A stretch of 64,000 bases of DNA from Pseudomonas indica NBRC 103045 (GTDB lineage: Bacteria; Pseudomonadota; Gammaproteobacteria; Pseudomonadales; Pseudomonadaceae). The notes under the pieces are model-generated. The model was not told the origin of the DNA. It ran no database searches and saw only the letters and a program-made list of their open reading frames with translations. The stretch is taken from the NCBI RefSeq assembly GCF_002091635.1, contig NZ_BDAC01000024.1, positions 1 through 64,000 on the forward strand. Direction: 5' to 3'. Positions 7,545-16,046 of the stretch are shown piece by piece. The position numbers were made by a program, and so were the translations under genes. The number at the start of each line of letters is the position of its first letter. Position 1 is the first letter of the stretch.

Positions 7545-8179
7545 GCATCTACGAGATGGCGGCAGAGGACGACGATGTATTCGTCGAGGAAGACGAATTC
7601 CTTGCCGAGGATGTCGACGAAGCCTTTACCGAAGAAGACGAATTCGACGAACGCAAACGCCGCCGGACCCGCCGTCCGCCGCGCATCCGCGCCGGCCGCA
7701 CCGCCCAGGGCCGTGGCTTCGTCAAGCCCAAGCCCTCGCGCCAGCCGGTGACCACCGCGACCCTGCAGGCCAGCCTGGAACGGGTGGGTCAGGACATCCG
7801 CACCAACGCCGCGGCGATCAAGCGCCTGGAAGCGCAGGTGAAGTCCGCCACCAGCAAGCTCAACAGCATCGACAACGTGCAGGACAAGAGCATCGCCGAG
7901 CTGCGCAAGGAGTTGAAGAACCAGAGCGGCGCCTCGCAGCAGCAGAACCAGATGAACATGCTGCTGCCGCTGTTGCAGAAGTCGCCGGAGCTGGAGGCCA
8001 GGCCTGGAGCCGATACCGAAACGGCCAACGACATTCTGGGCGCCGTGCAGGTCAAGAAGCAGGATTTCACCCTGCCGCTGATCATGATGATGATGTCCTC
8101 CCAGGCCAGCGCGACGGCGGGCGGCGCCAACAACAGCATGAACATGCTCCTGCCGATGATCCTGCTGCTCGACAAGTAG
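7541..8179 (+). CDS. Unfamiliar protein: acidic head, coiled coil, hydrophobic methionine-rich tail
   Basis: A 212-residue product. Residues 1-45 are dominated by Asp, Glu and Phe. A short basic Arg/Lys stretch follows, then a predicted coiled coil (about 75-130, with a TTATLQASLERV start). The C-terminal part contains two copies of an MNMLLP motif (QMNMLLPLLQ near 145 and SMNMLLPMILLL at the very end) flanking a run of four methionines. The hydrophobic end could insert in or pack against a membrane, or form an assembly interface. AGGAG precedes the start. No homologous family recognised. Confidence 0.7.
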   Translation: MSIYEMAAEDDDVFVEEDEFLAEDVDEAFTEEDEFDERKRRRTRRPPRIRAGRTAQGRGFVKPKPSRQPVTTATLQASLERVGQDIRTNAAAIKRLEAQVKSATSKLNSIDNVQDKSIAELRKELKNQSGASQQQNQMNMLLPLLQKSPELEARPGADTETANDILGAVQVKKQDFTLPLIMMMMSSQASATAGGANNSMNMLLPMILLLDK

Positions 8180-8216
8180 GCACGCGACCATCGCCCCGCG
8201 AAAGGAGAACGCCAAG

Positions 8217-8675
8217 ATGTTCGGACAGATCAATCCCATGAACTTCATCGTCGCCCACCGTCTGGCGACGAACCAGAACGTCGACTCGAAGACCGCCACC
8301 CGCCACGCCCTGGTCGGTTCGCTGTTGGGAGAAGGCATCCTCGGGCCGGTCATTGCCCGCCAGTTGGCGATCCGCGATGCCGCCGCCATCCCACCCGCGA
8401 CGCGACCGGCCACCGGCGCGCCCGCGGGGAGCACGGCCAACCCCCTGGAAAACATCAGCCAGACCCTGCGCACCTGGACGGAAGCGGAGTCGCAGCGGGA
8501 CGCGGAAGACCTGAAGCGGGCCAACGAGCTGATCGCGCAGGCCAACGAGCGCAGGCACCAGCGCACCGAAGCGCTCAGGGCACTCTGCGAAAGCCTGGGC
8601 ACGCTGAGCACCGGCAGCACCTGCCCGGCGACGGGGACGAGCGAGGAGCCCAAGGATACGGCGAGCGCCGCGTAA
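8217..8675 (+). CDS. Unfamiliar small helical protein
   Basis: A 152-residue product preceded by AAAGGAG. The N-terminal 60 residues (MFGQINPMNF, then a VGSLLGEGILGPVIA segment) are moderately hydrophobic. An Ala/Pro/Thr linker and a charged helix with WTEAESQRDAEDL and NELIAQANERR heptad-like spacing follow, then a low-complexity tail. No known domain is seen. Position between the coiled-coil protein and the giant hydrolase suggests it belongs to the same assembly or pathway. Confidence 0.68.
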   Translation: MFGQINPMNFIVAHRLATNQNVDSKTATRHALVGSLLGEGILGPVIARQLAIRDAAAIPPATRPATGAPAGSTANPLENISQTLRTWTEAESQRDAEDLKRANELIAQANERRHQRTEALRALCESLGTLSTGSTCPATGTSEEPKDTASAA

Positions 8676-8683
8676 GGGTTCGT

Positions 8684-8725
8684 GCCGCCGCCCCTCGCCA
8701 TCGACCGACGGCGAGAGGCGGCGGC
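8684..8725 (+). promoter_or_regulatory. Strong intercistronic hairpin before the giant gene
   Basis: Arms 8684-8699 and 8710-8725 pair over 16 bases with a single mismatch, loop of 10. It has no T-run, so it is probably not a terminator. It may stabilise the upstream mRNA or limit read-through into the large gene, allowing unequal amounts of the products. Confidence 0.6.
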
Positions 8726-8795
8726 ATCGGACCGGGAATACCGCGCGTCCCGCCGGACAGCGATCCCTCCCATTCCTCAAGGTCGAGGACACATC

Positions 8796-11700
8796 ATGGA
8801 CCCCGCGCTCCGGCAATTGCTCGGCGAGACGGATTCAGGCGAGATCGAGGCCATCATCCGCCTGGCCACCCCGCCCCGGACACCGCCCGGCGTGCGCCTC
8901 GTCGCACGCTTCGGCGAGACCATCGCCACCTGCCGCATCGCCCATGACCAGGTGGTGGAAACCTGGGCCGACGACGCGGTGGTCAGCCTGAAGGCGGCTC
9001 GCCCGTTCAACGACGACGAAGGGACCGCCGAAGGCCATGGCGCCCCTCCGGAAGACCCCGCCCCACTGGACCGGCGCCCGGCCGATCTCGATACCACCGG
9101 CGAGGGCGTGATCGTCGCGGTGATCGACTGGGGCTTCGATTTCGCCCACGACAACTTCCGCAACGACGATGGCTCGACGCGCATCCTCGCCCTCTGGGAC
9201 CAGACCAGCCGGGCCGGCCCGGTGCCCCAACCCTACGGCTACGGGCATGTGTTCAGCCGCGAGGACATCGATGCCGCGTTGGCATCGCCGCGCCCCTATG
9301 CGGCGCTCGGCTATCACCCCGGCGTCGCCGACCGGGGCGGACAGGGCTGCCACGGCACCCACGTGCTGGACATCGCCGCCGGCAACGGCCGGTTGCCCGG
9401 CTCCCCCATGGGCGTGGCGCCCCGCGCCGAATTCCTGCTGGTCCACCTGGCGACCCGCGGGACCGACGGCGAAGCCAACCTGGGCGACTCGGTGACCCTG
9501 CTCGAAGGGTTGGACTGGATCCGCCGGCAAGCCGGTCGCCGCCCCTGGGTGGTGAACATGAGCGTCGGCCGGCACGGCGGCCCGCACACCGGCCTGACCC
9601 TGGTCGAGCTGGGTATCGACGCACTGCTCAACGAGGCCCCCGGCCGCTGCGTGGTGCAGAGCGCCGGCAACTACTACGCGTCCAACGTGCACAGTGGCGG
9701 GCAGTTGCGCCCCGGCGAGACGCGCCGATTGCGCTGGCAGGTCGGTGCGGCGGACCGCACGCCGAACGAGTTGGAAATCTGGTATTCGCGCCACGACGGC
9801 CTGGGCGTGACCCTGATCCCCCCGGATGGCCGCGGGGCAATGACCGTGCCCCTGGGCGGCGATGCGCCGATCCTGTCCGGTTCGCGGACCGTCGGGCACT
9901 TCTACCACCGCGCCCGCGACCCGAGTAACGGCGACAACCACGTCGACATCTTCCTGGAAACCGACGCGCCGCCCGGCGAATGGCAGGTGCGCCTGTACGG
10001 CGACGACGTGATCGACGGCCGCTACAACTGCTGGGTGGAGCGCGACTCGGCATGCCGCACCTGCCAGTCGCGCCTGCACCCACAGGATGCCGACCCGCGC
10101 AGCACCACCGGCACCATCTGCAACAGCCAGCGCAGCATCGCGGTCGGTGCCTATGACGCCGAGGACCCGGACCGCCCGCTGGCTCGCTTCAGCAGCGCCG
10201 GCCCGACGGTGGACGGGCGCATCAAGCCGGACTTGGTCGCACCCGGCGTACAGGTCTGGGCGGCCCGATCCACGCCCCGGCGCTCCCACACACCGCGCCC
10301 GGCACTGGTGGCCAACTCCGGCACCAGCATGGCGGCGCCCCATGTCACCGGCGCCGTTGCCAACATGTTCGAGGCGGCGGGCCGCGCGCTGTCCATCGAA
10401 GAAACGCGCCGCCTGCTGCTGGGCAGCACCGAGCCGCCCGCGCCCGACGACGACCCGATGCGGATCGGCAGCGGCTACCTGGACCTGTCCCGCGCCGTCG
10501 CGGCGACCCGGGCCTGGGTGCGGGCCCATCCGCTGCAGCCCTACCCCGGCGAACGCCTGACACCCCGGCCCCACCCGCCCGCCGCCAGCGGGTTCCCCAC
10601 CGCCGATATCCCCATCCGGGCCGGCCTGACCGCACGGCCGCTGGCCGCAGCGGTGGAGGCCACCCGTGAATCTCCCCTGGAGACCGCCATGGCACACGAA
10701 CGCTTCATCCCCTACGCAGAGAACGAACCCGAAGACGCCGAGGCGCTGATCGAAACGGCACTGGCCGAGGCCATCCCCGGCCAGTCCCTGTACGACGCAA
10801 CGGGCGCCCCGGCCGGCGTCGCCGACCTCTTCGACAGCCTGGCGGGCTACCACGGCGAGGCCATGCGGCGGCACTACCAGCAGTTCGTCGAAGTGGTCGG
10901 TGCGCCCGGCGAGTCGGTCGCCGGCCAGTTGCGCCCTGGCGACATCCTGCTCGAACGCGCCTTCGGCGAGGGTTCGCTGGCCAGCGCCACGCTGATCACC
11001 GAGGACGACCTCGACGCATTCGACGAAAGCAGCGACTGCTCCCATCCCGACTGCGAATGCGTCCGCTGCCGCCGCGCCGGCCGCCGTCGGCGCCTGGCGC
11101 GCAATCGCCTGGTGGTGCGGCCACGCGCCGCGGCCGACACGGCGATGGAGTACGACGAAGACGTCGAAGCCCTGGAATGGGGCCTGCCCGCGGACGACGA
11201 AGAGAGCTACCCCGACGAAGCCGTGCCGGCGCCGCCAATGGCCGTGCCGGCCCGCGACCCGGTGCCCTTCGCCCCGGACCCGCCGGCGGGCAGCTACTGG
11301 CCCATCGTCACCAGCCACCCGCGCGGCCGCGAGGTCAACTATCGGGCAGCGGACGGCTCCTATGTCGGCGCCCAGGCGGGCCGGGCGTTCCTCGCCAGCC
11401 GCAGCAGCGGCGCGCGCTACCACGTCGGGATCGACCTGTTCGCCAACCTCGGCGACCCGGTGGTGGCCATCGAGGACGGCCGCGTCATCAGCTTCTACGG
11501 CTTTTGCTGCGGCAAGCAGATGACCACCAACGCGCTGCTGGTGGAGCACAGCAACGTGGTGGTGAACTACGGCGAGGTCGCCCCCGACTCGCTGCGGCGG
11601 GCGGGTCTGGCGATCGGCTCCAGCGTGACGGCGGGCCAGGTCATCGGCTATGTCGGGCGCAACCCCGGCGGCAGCAGCATGATCCACTTCGAGACCTACG

Positions 11701-14700
11701 TGCCCGGCACCCGGCGCAACAGCCGCTTCCCGGTGGGCAGCCGCCGCCCGGCGCCGCTGCTGAACCCCACCTCCTACCTGCTCTGGCTGCAGACTCACGG
11801 ACGCACGCCCGGTGGCTCGGCCGGCGGCGGTGCAGGCAGCGGCGCCACGGGAAGCGCCGGTACCGGCACCAGCACGGGCTCCAACTCCAGTGCGACCGGC
11901 ACCCTCGGCGCGTTGCTTTCCGCCGTCGGCTCGGCGGCTTCCGCCGTCATGGAAGCCCTGAGCAATGGACTCTGGCCGAACGCCGTGCGCCTGGCCATCG
12001 CGGGCGGGCAACGCGACCCGAACGCGCTGACCAACATGGTGTTCTTCGCCCGCCACCCGGAACGCAACGGCCGCCCCCTGGCGCAGGGTGAAGCGGACTT
12101 CGCCCGGCTGAGCCGGGAGTGGCTGGACATCCGCAACAATCTGGTCCGCCCGGCTCTGGCCGGAGGCGCCAGCGAGGGGCTGGACGACGATGGCGCGGAA
12201 GGCGCGGAAGCACTCGAAACCAGCGGCGAGCGCGCGCTGCAACAGGCGCCCAACCAACCGATCGGGGCGACCCCACTGACCGACGCCGAATGGCACAACC
12301 TGGAACTCTGGCTGGGCCGGGGCGAAGTGGGCGTCGAACCGCTGACCGCCGACGCCGACCGCAACGCCCTGATCGTCGCCGAGGCGATCTTCTGCGGGCG
12401 CAACCTGACCCGCCTGGTGACCGGCACCGGCGAAGACCCGCTGCTCTGCGTACTCTCCGACGTGACCCGCGCCGATCCACGGGTACGCCAACTGGTGCCG
12501 TTCGTTACGGCGCGCGGGCCCATCGTCCACTGGCCGCGGGTGTCAGAGGACGAGCGCATCCTGTACGCGATGAGGCGTCTGGTAGACGAATACCGCTTTC
12601 CGGTGAACGGCGCGGCGGGGCTGGTGGGCAACCTGTTCGCCGAGTCGGGGGTGCTGCCGAGCCGCATCGAAGGCAGCGGCATGGCCACGCCCCTGACGGC
12701 GCGCCACTGCAACGGCACGACCGCCACCTTCTCCGCCGAGGAGGTGATGAACCGCACCTGCTCGGTGAGCAAGGCGCGTCCCTGCGGGCGGAGCAATCCG
12801 GGCCAGGGGCCTTGCATGCCCGGCATCGGCCTCGCCCAATGGACCACCGCCGCACGCCGGCGGGAACTCTTCCAGCACGTCTTCCAGGGCCGGCCGGCGG
12901 GCGCCCGCATTCTCTTCGACATGGATGCCCAACTGGACTATCTGAACAGCGAACTGACCGGCCGGCCTGGCTTCGCCGGCGTCGACCGCTTGCTGCGGCG
13001 ACCGACGGTGGGGGTGGACGAGGCCAGCGACGAGGTCGTCTACAACTTCGAGATTCCGGGCGCCGTCCTCGACGCGCAGAACCACAAGCTGCCGCGCAGC
13101 AACCCGGCCGTGCAGGCGGTCTTCCGCAGGCGCCGGGGCCTGTCGCAACGTGCCCTGCGGGTCTACCGCGCCCGACATCCGGCAGCCGCGGAAGACCTCG
13201 ATGCCCTCCCCGACTTCGAAGCCGAACTGGACGACGCCCTGCCAGAACAGGCAGACGAATCGCTGGAGCCCAGCGAATCTCCACACACCGGCGAATGGGC
13301 CGAGACCTTCCTGCTCGACGAGGAAGTCGCCAGCGCCGCCAGCCAGTTCGTGCGCTGGGTGCAGAGTTCGCTGAACCGGGTCCTCGGGCTCTCCCTGGCG
13401 GTGGACGGCGTGGCCGGTACACAGACGCGCCAAGCCATCCGGCAGTTCCAGACACGGGAGGGCCTGACGGTGGACGGCATCGTCGGTCCGCAGACACGCT
13501 CGGCGCTGACCCGCGCCGTGCAGCGCCTCGGTACGCCTGGCACCGCTGCGCCGACGGGCGGCTCGAGCGGAAGCACCATCAGCGCCTGCGCCGGCCTGCG
13601 CAGCCCGGAAGTGATCGACCGCTTCGAATTCAACCGCTCCGAGGTGCTGCCGAGCCACCAGCCGCAGATCATTCGCATCGCCCGCTGCATCGTCGCCAGC
13701 CAGCGCACCGCGAGCCCGATCAGCAACCTCGATGTCGTCGGCCATACCGACCCGGTGGGCACCGACGCGGCCAATCTCGACCTCGGCCGGCGCCGCGCCG
13801 AAGCGGTCAAGCACGAGCTGTTGCGCACCATCGACCGCATCCTGCCGGGCACCGCCGCGCGCATCGTGATCAATGCCTCCTCCCAGGGCGAGACGCGCCC
13901 AGTATCGAGCCCGGACCCGGCCGCCAGCCGGCGCGTGGAAGTCTTCATGACCCTGCCCACGATGCCCCGTCCCACCGTGCCGCCGGTCCCGCCGGTGACG
14001 CCGCCCCGGATACCACCGGAGCCGCCGGAAGTCCCGGACAACGTGCGCGACCTGTTGCGCCGCGTCCGCGAGGCCCTGGAAAGCGTCCTGCAATGGGTGC
14101 CGGACGCCGTGCGCGACACCCTGTGCCCAGGCATCACCGCGCCGAGGAACCTGCGCTTCCTGTCCGCCGCCGAGCAGGCGGAAGCGCGCAGCGTCTACGC
14201 CGGCAGCCTGGACTTCAGCCGGATCATCATCACCGACGGGCTGGGTTGCGGCGGCCGGCCGTTCACCGTGGCGTTCCCGGTCGGCTCGGACTGGTGGGTC
14301 GCGCTTAACCAGGGCACGGTCGCCAGCTTCGCCACCCGCCCCCGCTCCGACACGCTGATCCACGAACTCGCCCACGCCTGGCAGTCGCAACACCACGGCA
14401 GCGACCCGACGGCCTTCATGCGCAACTCGATCATCAACCAGGCGGGCGCCGCCGCGCTGACCGCCCTCGGCCTGGAAGCCAGCGCCTACGCCTACATCCC
14501 CGGCAAGCCGTTCGCCGAGTACGGCGCGGAGCAGATCGCCGAACAGGTGGAGGACAGCTACAACGGCACCGGCAGCCCGACCCCGGCCGTCGCACGGCAT
14601 GTCCGCTCGGTGGCGGCGGGCGTAGCCGACCCGGATAACGAAGCGAGTCTGAGCGTGAGCACGGCTTTCGAGCGGCGCTCGACCAGCGGGGTGGTCTGGC

Positions 14701-14705
14701 CGTGA
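8796..14705 (+). CDS. Giant multidomain hydrolase: S8 protease, M23-like, tail-lysozyme-like, peptidoglycan-binding, OmpA-like, HExxH
   Basis: A 1969-residue protein. An I9-like propeptide (residues 1-75) leads to a subtilisin domain with D111, H186 (CHGTHV), N292 and S511 (GTSMAAPH) and an insert between N292 and S511. A charged, cysteine-containing linker follows. The M23/LytM-like domain has zinc ligands H876/D880 and H964, but M962 stands where the first histidine of HxH is expected. A Gly/Ser linker leads to a tail-lysozyme-like domain with E1283 in a NLFAESG motif. Then a PG_binding_1 repeat (about 1515-1577), an OmpA C-terminal-like domain (about 1606-1718), a proline-rich spacer, and a metallopeptidase-like motif H1856-E1857-L-A-H1860. 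No Sec signal peptide is seen; ATG 8796 is the first start after the hairpin and has only a weak GAGG. Probably a cell-wall- and protein-degrading effector or lysis factor (inference). Confidence 0.88.
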   Translation: MDPALRQLLGETDSGEIEAIIRLATPPRTPPGVRLVARFGETIATCRIAHDQVVETWADDAVVSLKAARPFNDDEGTAEGHGAPPEDPAPLDRRPADLDTTGEGVIVAVIDWGFDFAHDNFRNDDGSTRILALWDQTSRAGPVPQPYGYGHVFSREDIDAALASPRPYAALGYHPGVADRGGQGCHGTHVLDIAAGNGRLPGSPMGVAPRAEFLLVHLATRGTDGEANLGDSVTLLEGLDWIRRQAGRRPWVVNMSVGRHGGPHTGLTLVELGIDALLNEAPGRCVVQSAGNYYASNVHSGGQLRPGETRRLRWQVGAADRTPNELEIWYSRHDGLGVTLIPPDGRGAMTVPLGGDAPILSGSRTVGHFYHRARDPSNGDNHVDIFLETDAPPGEWQVRLYGDDVIDGRYNCWVERDSACRTCQSRLHPQDADPRSTTGTICNSQRSIAVGAYDAEDPDRPLARFSSAGPTVDGRIKPDLVAPGVQVWAARSTPRRSHTPRPALVANSGTSMAAPHVTGAVANMFEAAGRALSIEETRRLLLGSTEPPAPDDDPMRIGSGYLDLSRAVAATRAWVRAHPLQPYPGERLTPRPHPPAASGFPTADIPIRAGLTARPLAAAVEATRESPLETAMAHERFIPYAENEPEDAEALIETALAEAIPGQSLYDATGAPAGVADLFDSLAGYHGEAMRRHYQQFVEVVGAPGESVAGQLRPGDILLERAFGEGSLASATLITEDDLDAFDESSDCSHPDCECVRCRRAGRRRRLARNRLVVRPRAAADTAMEYDEDVEALEWGLPADDEESYPDEAVPAPPMAVPARDPVPFAPDPPAGSYWPIVTSHPRGREVNYRAADGSYVGAQAGRAFLASRSSGARYHVGIDLFANLGDPVVAIEDGRVISFYGFCCGKQMTTNALLVEHSNVVVNYGEVAPDSLRRAGLAIGSSVTAGQVIGYVGRNPGGSSMIHFETYVPGTRRNSRFPVGSRRPAPLLNPTSYLLWLQTHGRTPGGSAGGGAGSGATGSAGTGTSTGSNSSATGTLGALLSAVGSAASAVMEALSNGLWPNAVRLAIAGGQRDPNALTNMVFFARHPERNGRPLAQGEADFARLSREWLDIRNNLVRPALAGGASEGLDDDGAEGAEALETSGERALQQAPNQPIGATPLTDAEWHNLELWLGRGEVGVEPLTADADRNALIVAEAIFCGRNLTRLVTGTGEDPLLCVLSDVTRADPRVRQLVPFVTARGPIVHWPRVSEDERILYAMRRLVDEYRFPVNGAAGLVGNLFAESGVLPSRIEGSGMATPLTARHCNGTTATFSAEEVMNRTCSVSKARPCGRSNPGQGPCMPGIGLAQWTTAARRRELFQHVFQGRPAGARILFDMDAQLDYLNSELTGRPGFAGVDRLLRRPTVGVDEASDEVVYNFEIPGAVLDAQNHKLPRSNPAVQAVFRRRRGLSQRALRVYRARHPAAAEDLDALPDFEAELDDALPEQADESLEPSESPHTGEWAETFLLDEEVASAASQFVRWVQSSLNRVLGLSLAVDGVAGTQTRQAIRQFQTREGLTVDGIVGPQTRSALTRAVQRLGTPGTAAPTGGSSGSTISACAGLRSPEVIDRFEFNRSEVLPSHQPQIIRIARCIVASQRTASPISNLDVVGHTDPVGTDAANLDLGRRRAEAVKHELLRTIDRILPGTAARIVINASSQGETRPVSSPDPAASRRVEVFMTLPTMPRPTVPPVPPVTPPRIPPEPPEVPDNVRDLLRRVREALESVLQWVPDAVRDTLCPGITAPRNLRFLSAAEQAEARSVYAGSLDFSRIIITDGLGCGGRPFTVAFPVGSDWWVALNQGTVASFATRPRSDTLIHELAHAWQSQHHGSDPTAFMRNSIINQAGAAALTALGLEASAYAYIPGKPFAEYGAEQIAEQVEDSYNGTGSPTPAVARHVRSVAAGVADPDNEASLSVSTAFERRSTSGVVWP

Positions 14706-14711
14706 GGGAAA

Positions 14712-14754
14712 GGTTTGGCTCTGTCTACGTGGCCGGAAGCTCCAGAGCCAAACC
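14712..14754 (+). terminator. Hairpin after the giant gene
   Basis: Perfect 12-base arms GGTTTGGCTCTG (14712-14723) and complement (14743-14754) with a 19-base loop start seven bases after the stop codon. There is no T-run, so it may be a processing or stability hairpin rather than a classical intrinsic terminator. Confidence 0.5.
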
Positions 14755-14784
14755 GATTACTGAGTTCAGTAGAGACTTCTTGTT

Positions 14785-15180
14785 TCGCCCCCCGGCGAGT
14801 TACTTCTGGCAGTCGCCCCAGAAGGTAACCAAGAGGGCTTGCCCCGGCATCCGAACTAGGCGTCCCTGCCCGGCTTCGCCGGGGTTCCCTCGCTCCATCG
14901 CCGCTCCGGGGGCCGACCTCGGTGGCCCCCTGCGAAGGGCCATCCCTGGCCAATCGCAGCTCTCGCGGCATCCATGCCGCTCGTCCTCCCCGGCCGGCCC
15001 CCTACACGACGATTCCGCTCGGCCTACTGACGGGGCGTCGGAGTTGGTCCAACCTTTTCTGCAAGCCTTCTGGCAATGCCAAAGCCCCAGGATCACTTCA
15101 CTGCGCCGAGCGGCACGAATCTCCCCTCTCCCGTTTACGGGAAAGGGGCCGGGGGAGAGGGGGACGTCACGCGCACGGAA
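14785..15180. repeat. Non-coding stretch resembling a common Pseudomonas intergenic repeat
   Basis: No gene is supported between 14706 and 15266. The text from about 14785 to 15060 (starting near CGAGTTACTTCTGG, with CCGGCTTCGCCGG and GGGCCATCCCTGGCC palindromes) resembles a repeat I associate with many pseudomonad intergenic regions. It is followed at about 15050-15180 by a segment (TTCTGCAAGCCTTCTGGCAA, then a CCCCTCTCCCG/CGGGA palindrome) that recurs at 16225-16346. Identification of the first part is from memory only. Confidence 0.45.
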
Positions 15181-15229
15181 CTTGAACTTCGTCCTTCAGG
15201 CCACTTCGATTGGCGTGGATGGAACCACG

Positions 15230-15260
15230 AAAAACGCCGCCCACCTCGGAGAGGCGGGCG
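15230..15260 (-). terminator. Intrinsic terminator of the repeat lipoprotein gene
   Basis: On the minus strand CGCCCGCCTC pairs with GAGGTGGGCG over a three-base loop (one wobble), followed by GGCGTTTTT, seven bases beyond the stop codon. Confidence 0.7.
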
Positions 15261-15266
15261 CCCGGG

Positions 15267-16046
15267 TCAATACAGGCCTTTGCCCTGCCCTTGACCTTGC
15301 CCCTGGGGTTGGGGCTGCCATTTGCCACTGTTCCCCTTGTTGTTGCCGCCCCCCTGCTTCATGGGCTGGCCCTGCGGGGCGCTGTTGATCAGGCCGTTGC
15401 CTTGCTGCTTGCCTTGGCCCTGGTACTGATTGCCTTGGCCTTGATAGTTACCCTGGCCCTGATAGCGGTTGCCCTGGCCCTGGTAGTTGCCCTGGCCTTG
15501 ATAGCGATTGCCTTGGCCCTGGTAGTTACCTTGACCTTGGTAGTTACCCTGGCCCTGATAGCGATTGCCCTGACCCTGGTAGTTGCCCTGGCCTTGATAG
15601 CGATTGCCCTGACCCTGGTAGTTGCCCTGACCCTGGTAGCGGTTGTCCTGGTATTTGTAATTGCCCTGGCCCGGCTGGTTGCCGTAGCCGCCTCCCTGGT
15701 AGCGATTACCGGGGTTGTTTCCATACCCCGGGGCGCCCTTTGGGGCGGGGTATTTCTTGTACAGGCCCGGCGGTACGTAGCGGTAGTCGCGGACATTCCA
15801 GGGACCGTCGTAGTGCGGCGACCAGTACCAGCCACCGTCACGCCAGCGGTAGTAATAGCGATCGCCGAAGTAGAGGTGGGCATGGCCGAGGCTCACGTAG
15901 ACGCGCAGGTCCGGGTCCCAGCGCCAGCGTCCGTAGGGGGGTGGACCATAAGGCGGGCCGTAGCCGCTTCCGTAGTCGCCCGTGTGCACCGTGCAAGCCG
16001 TCAGCGGCAGCAGCAGCGCCATCAAGAGCAGCAAGCGAAACTTCAT
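15267..16046 (-). CDS. Repeat-rich lipoprotein, YXWD-type N-terminal region
   Basis: A 259-residue predicted lipoprotein. The signal peptide ends in lipobox LTAC (Cys18). Residues 25-110 are aromatic- and glycine-rich (PPYGRWRWDP, YYYRWRDGGWYW). The rest is five to six near-identical copies of a 13-residue unit GNYQGQGNRYQGQ, one copy with an extra six residues, then a Gln/Gly/Lys tail. AAGGAG lies eight bases before ATG 16046. The high Tyr/Gln/Gly content resembles low-complexity envelope proteins. Function unknown; it might modify the cell surface. The repeats make length variation between strains likely. Confidence 0.75.
   Translation of the reverse strand: MKFRLLLLMALLLPLTACTVHTGDYGSGYGPPYGPPPYGRWRWDPDLRVYVSLGHAHLYFGDRYYYRWRDGGWYWSPHYDGPWNVRDYRYVPPGLYKKYPAPKGAPGYGNNPGNRYQGGGYGNQPGQGNYKYQDNRYQGQGNYQGQGNRYQGQGNYQGQGNRYQGQGNYQGQGNYQGQGNRYQGQGNYQGQGNRYQGQGNYQGQGNQYQGQGKQQGNGLINSAPQGQPMKQGGGNNKGNSGKWQPQPQGQGQGQGKGLY
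15408..15645 (-). repeat. In-frame 39-base tandem repeat
   Basis: About six copies of a 39-base unit encoding 13 residues lie inside the lipoprotein gene. Copies differ by synonymous changes, and one is extended by 18 bases. Unit lengths are multiples of three, so copy change keeps the frame. Confidence 0.85.

Noticed and set aside
8835-12530. Very long open frame opposite the giant hydrolase gene
   Set aside because: It is a by-product of G/C-rich codon bias; the opposite strand carries clear catalytic motifs, and this reading gives low-complexity Gly/Ala/Arg/Val text.
15408-15645. Possible CRISPR array
   Set aside because: Units are contiguous and coding in frame, with no spacers and no cas genes.
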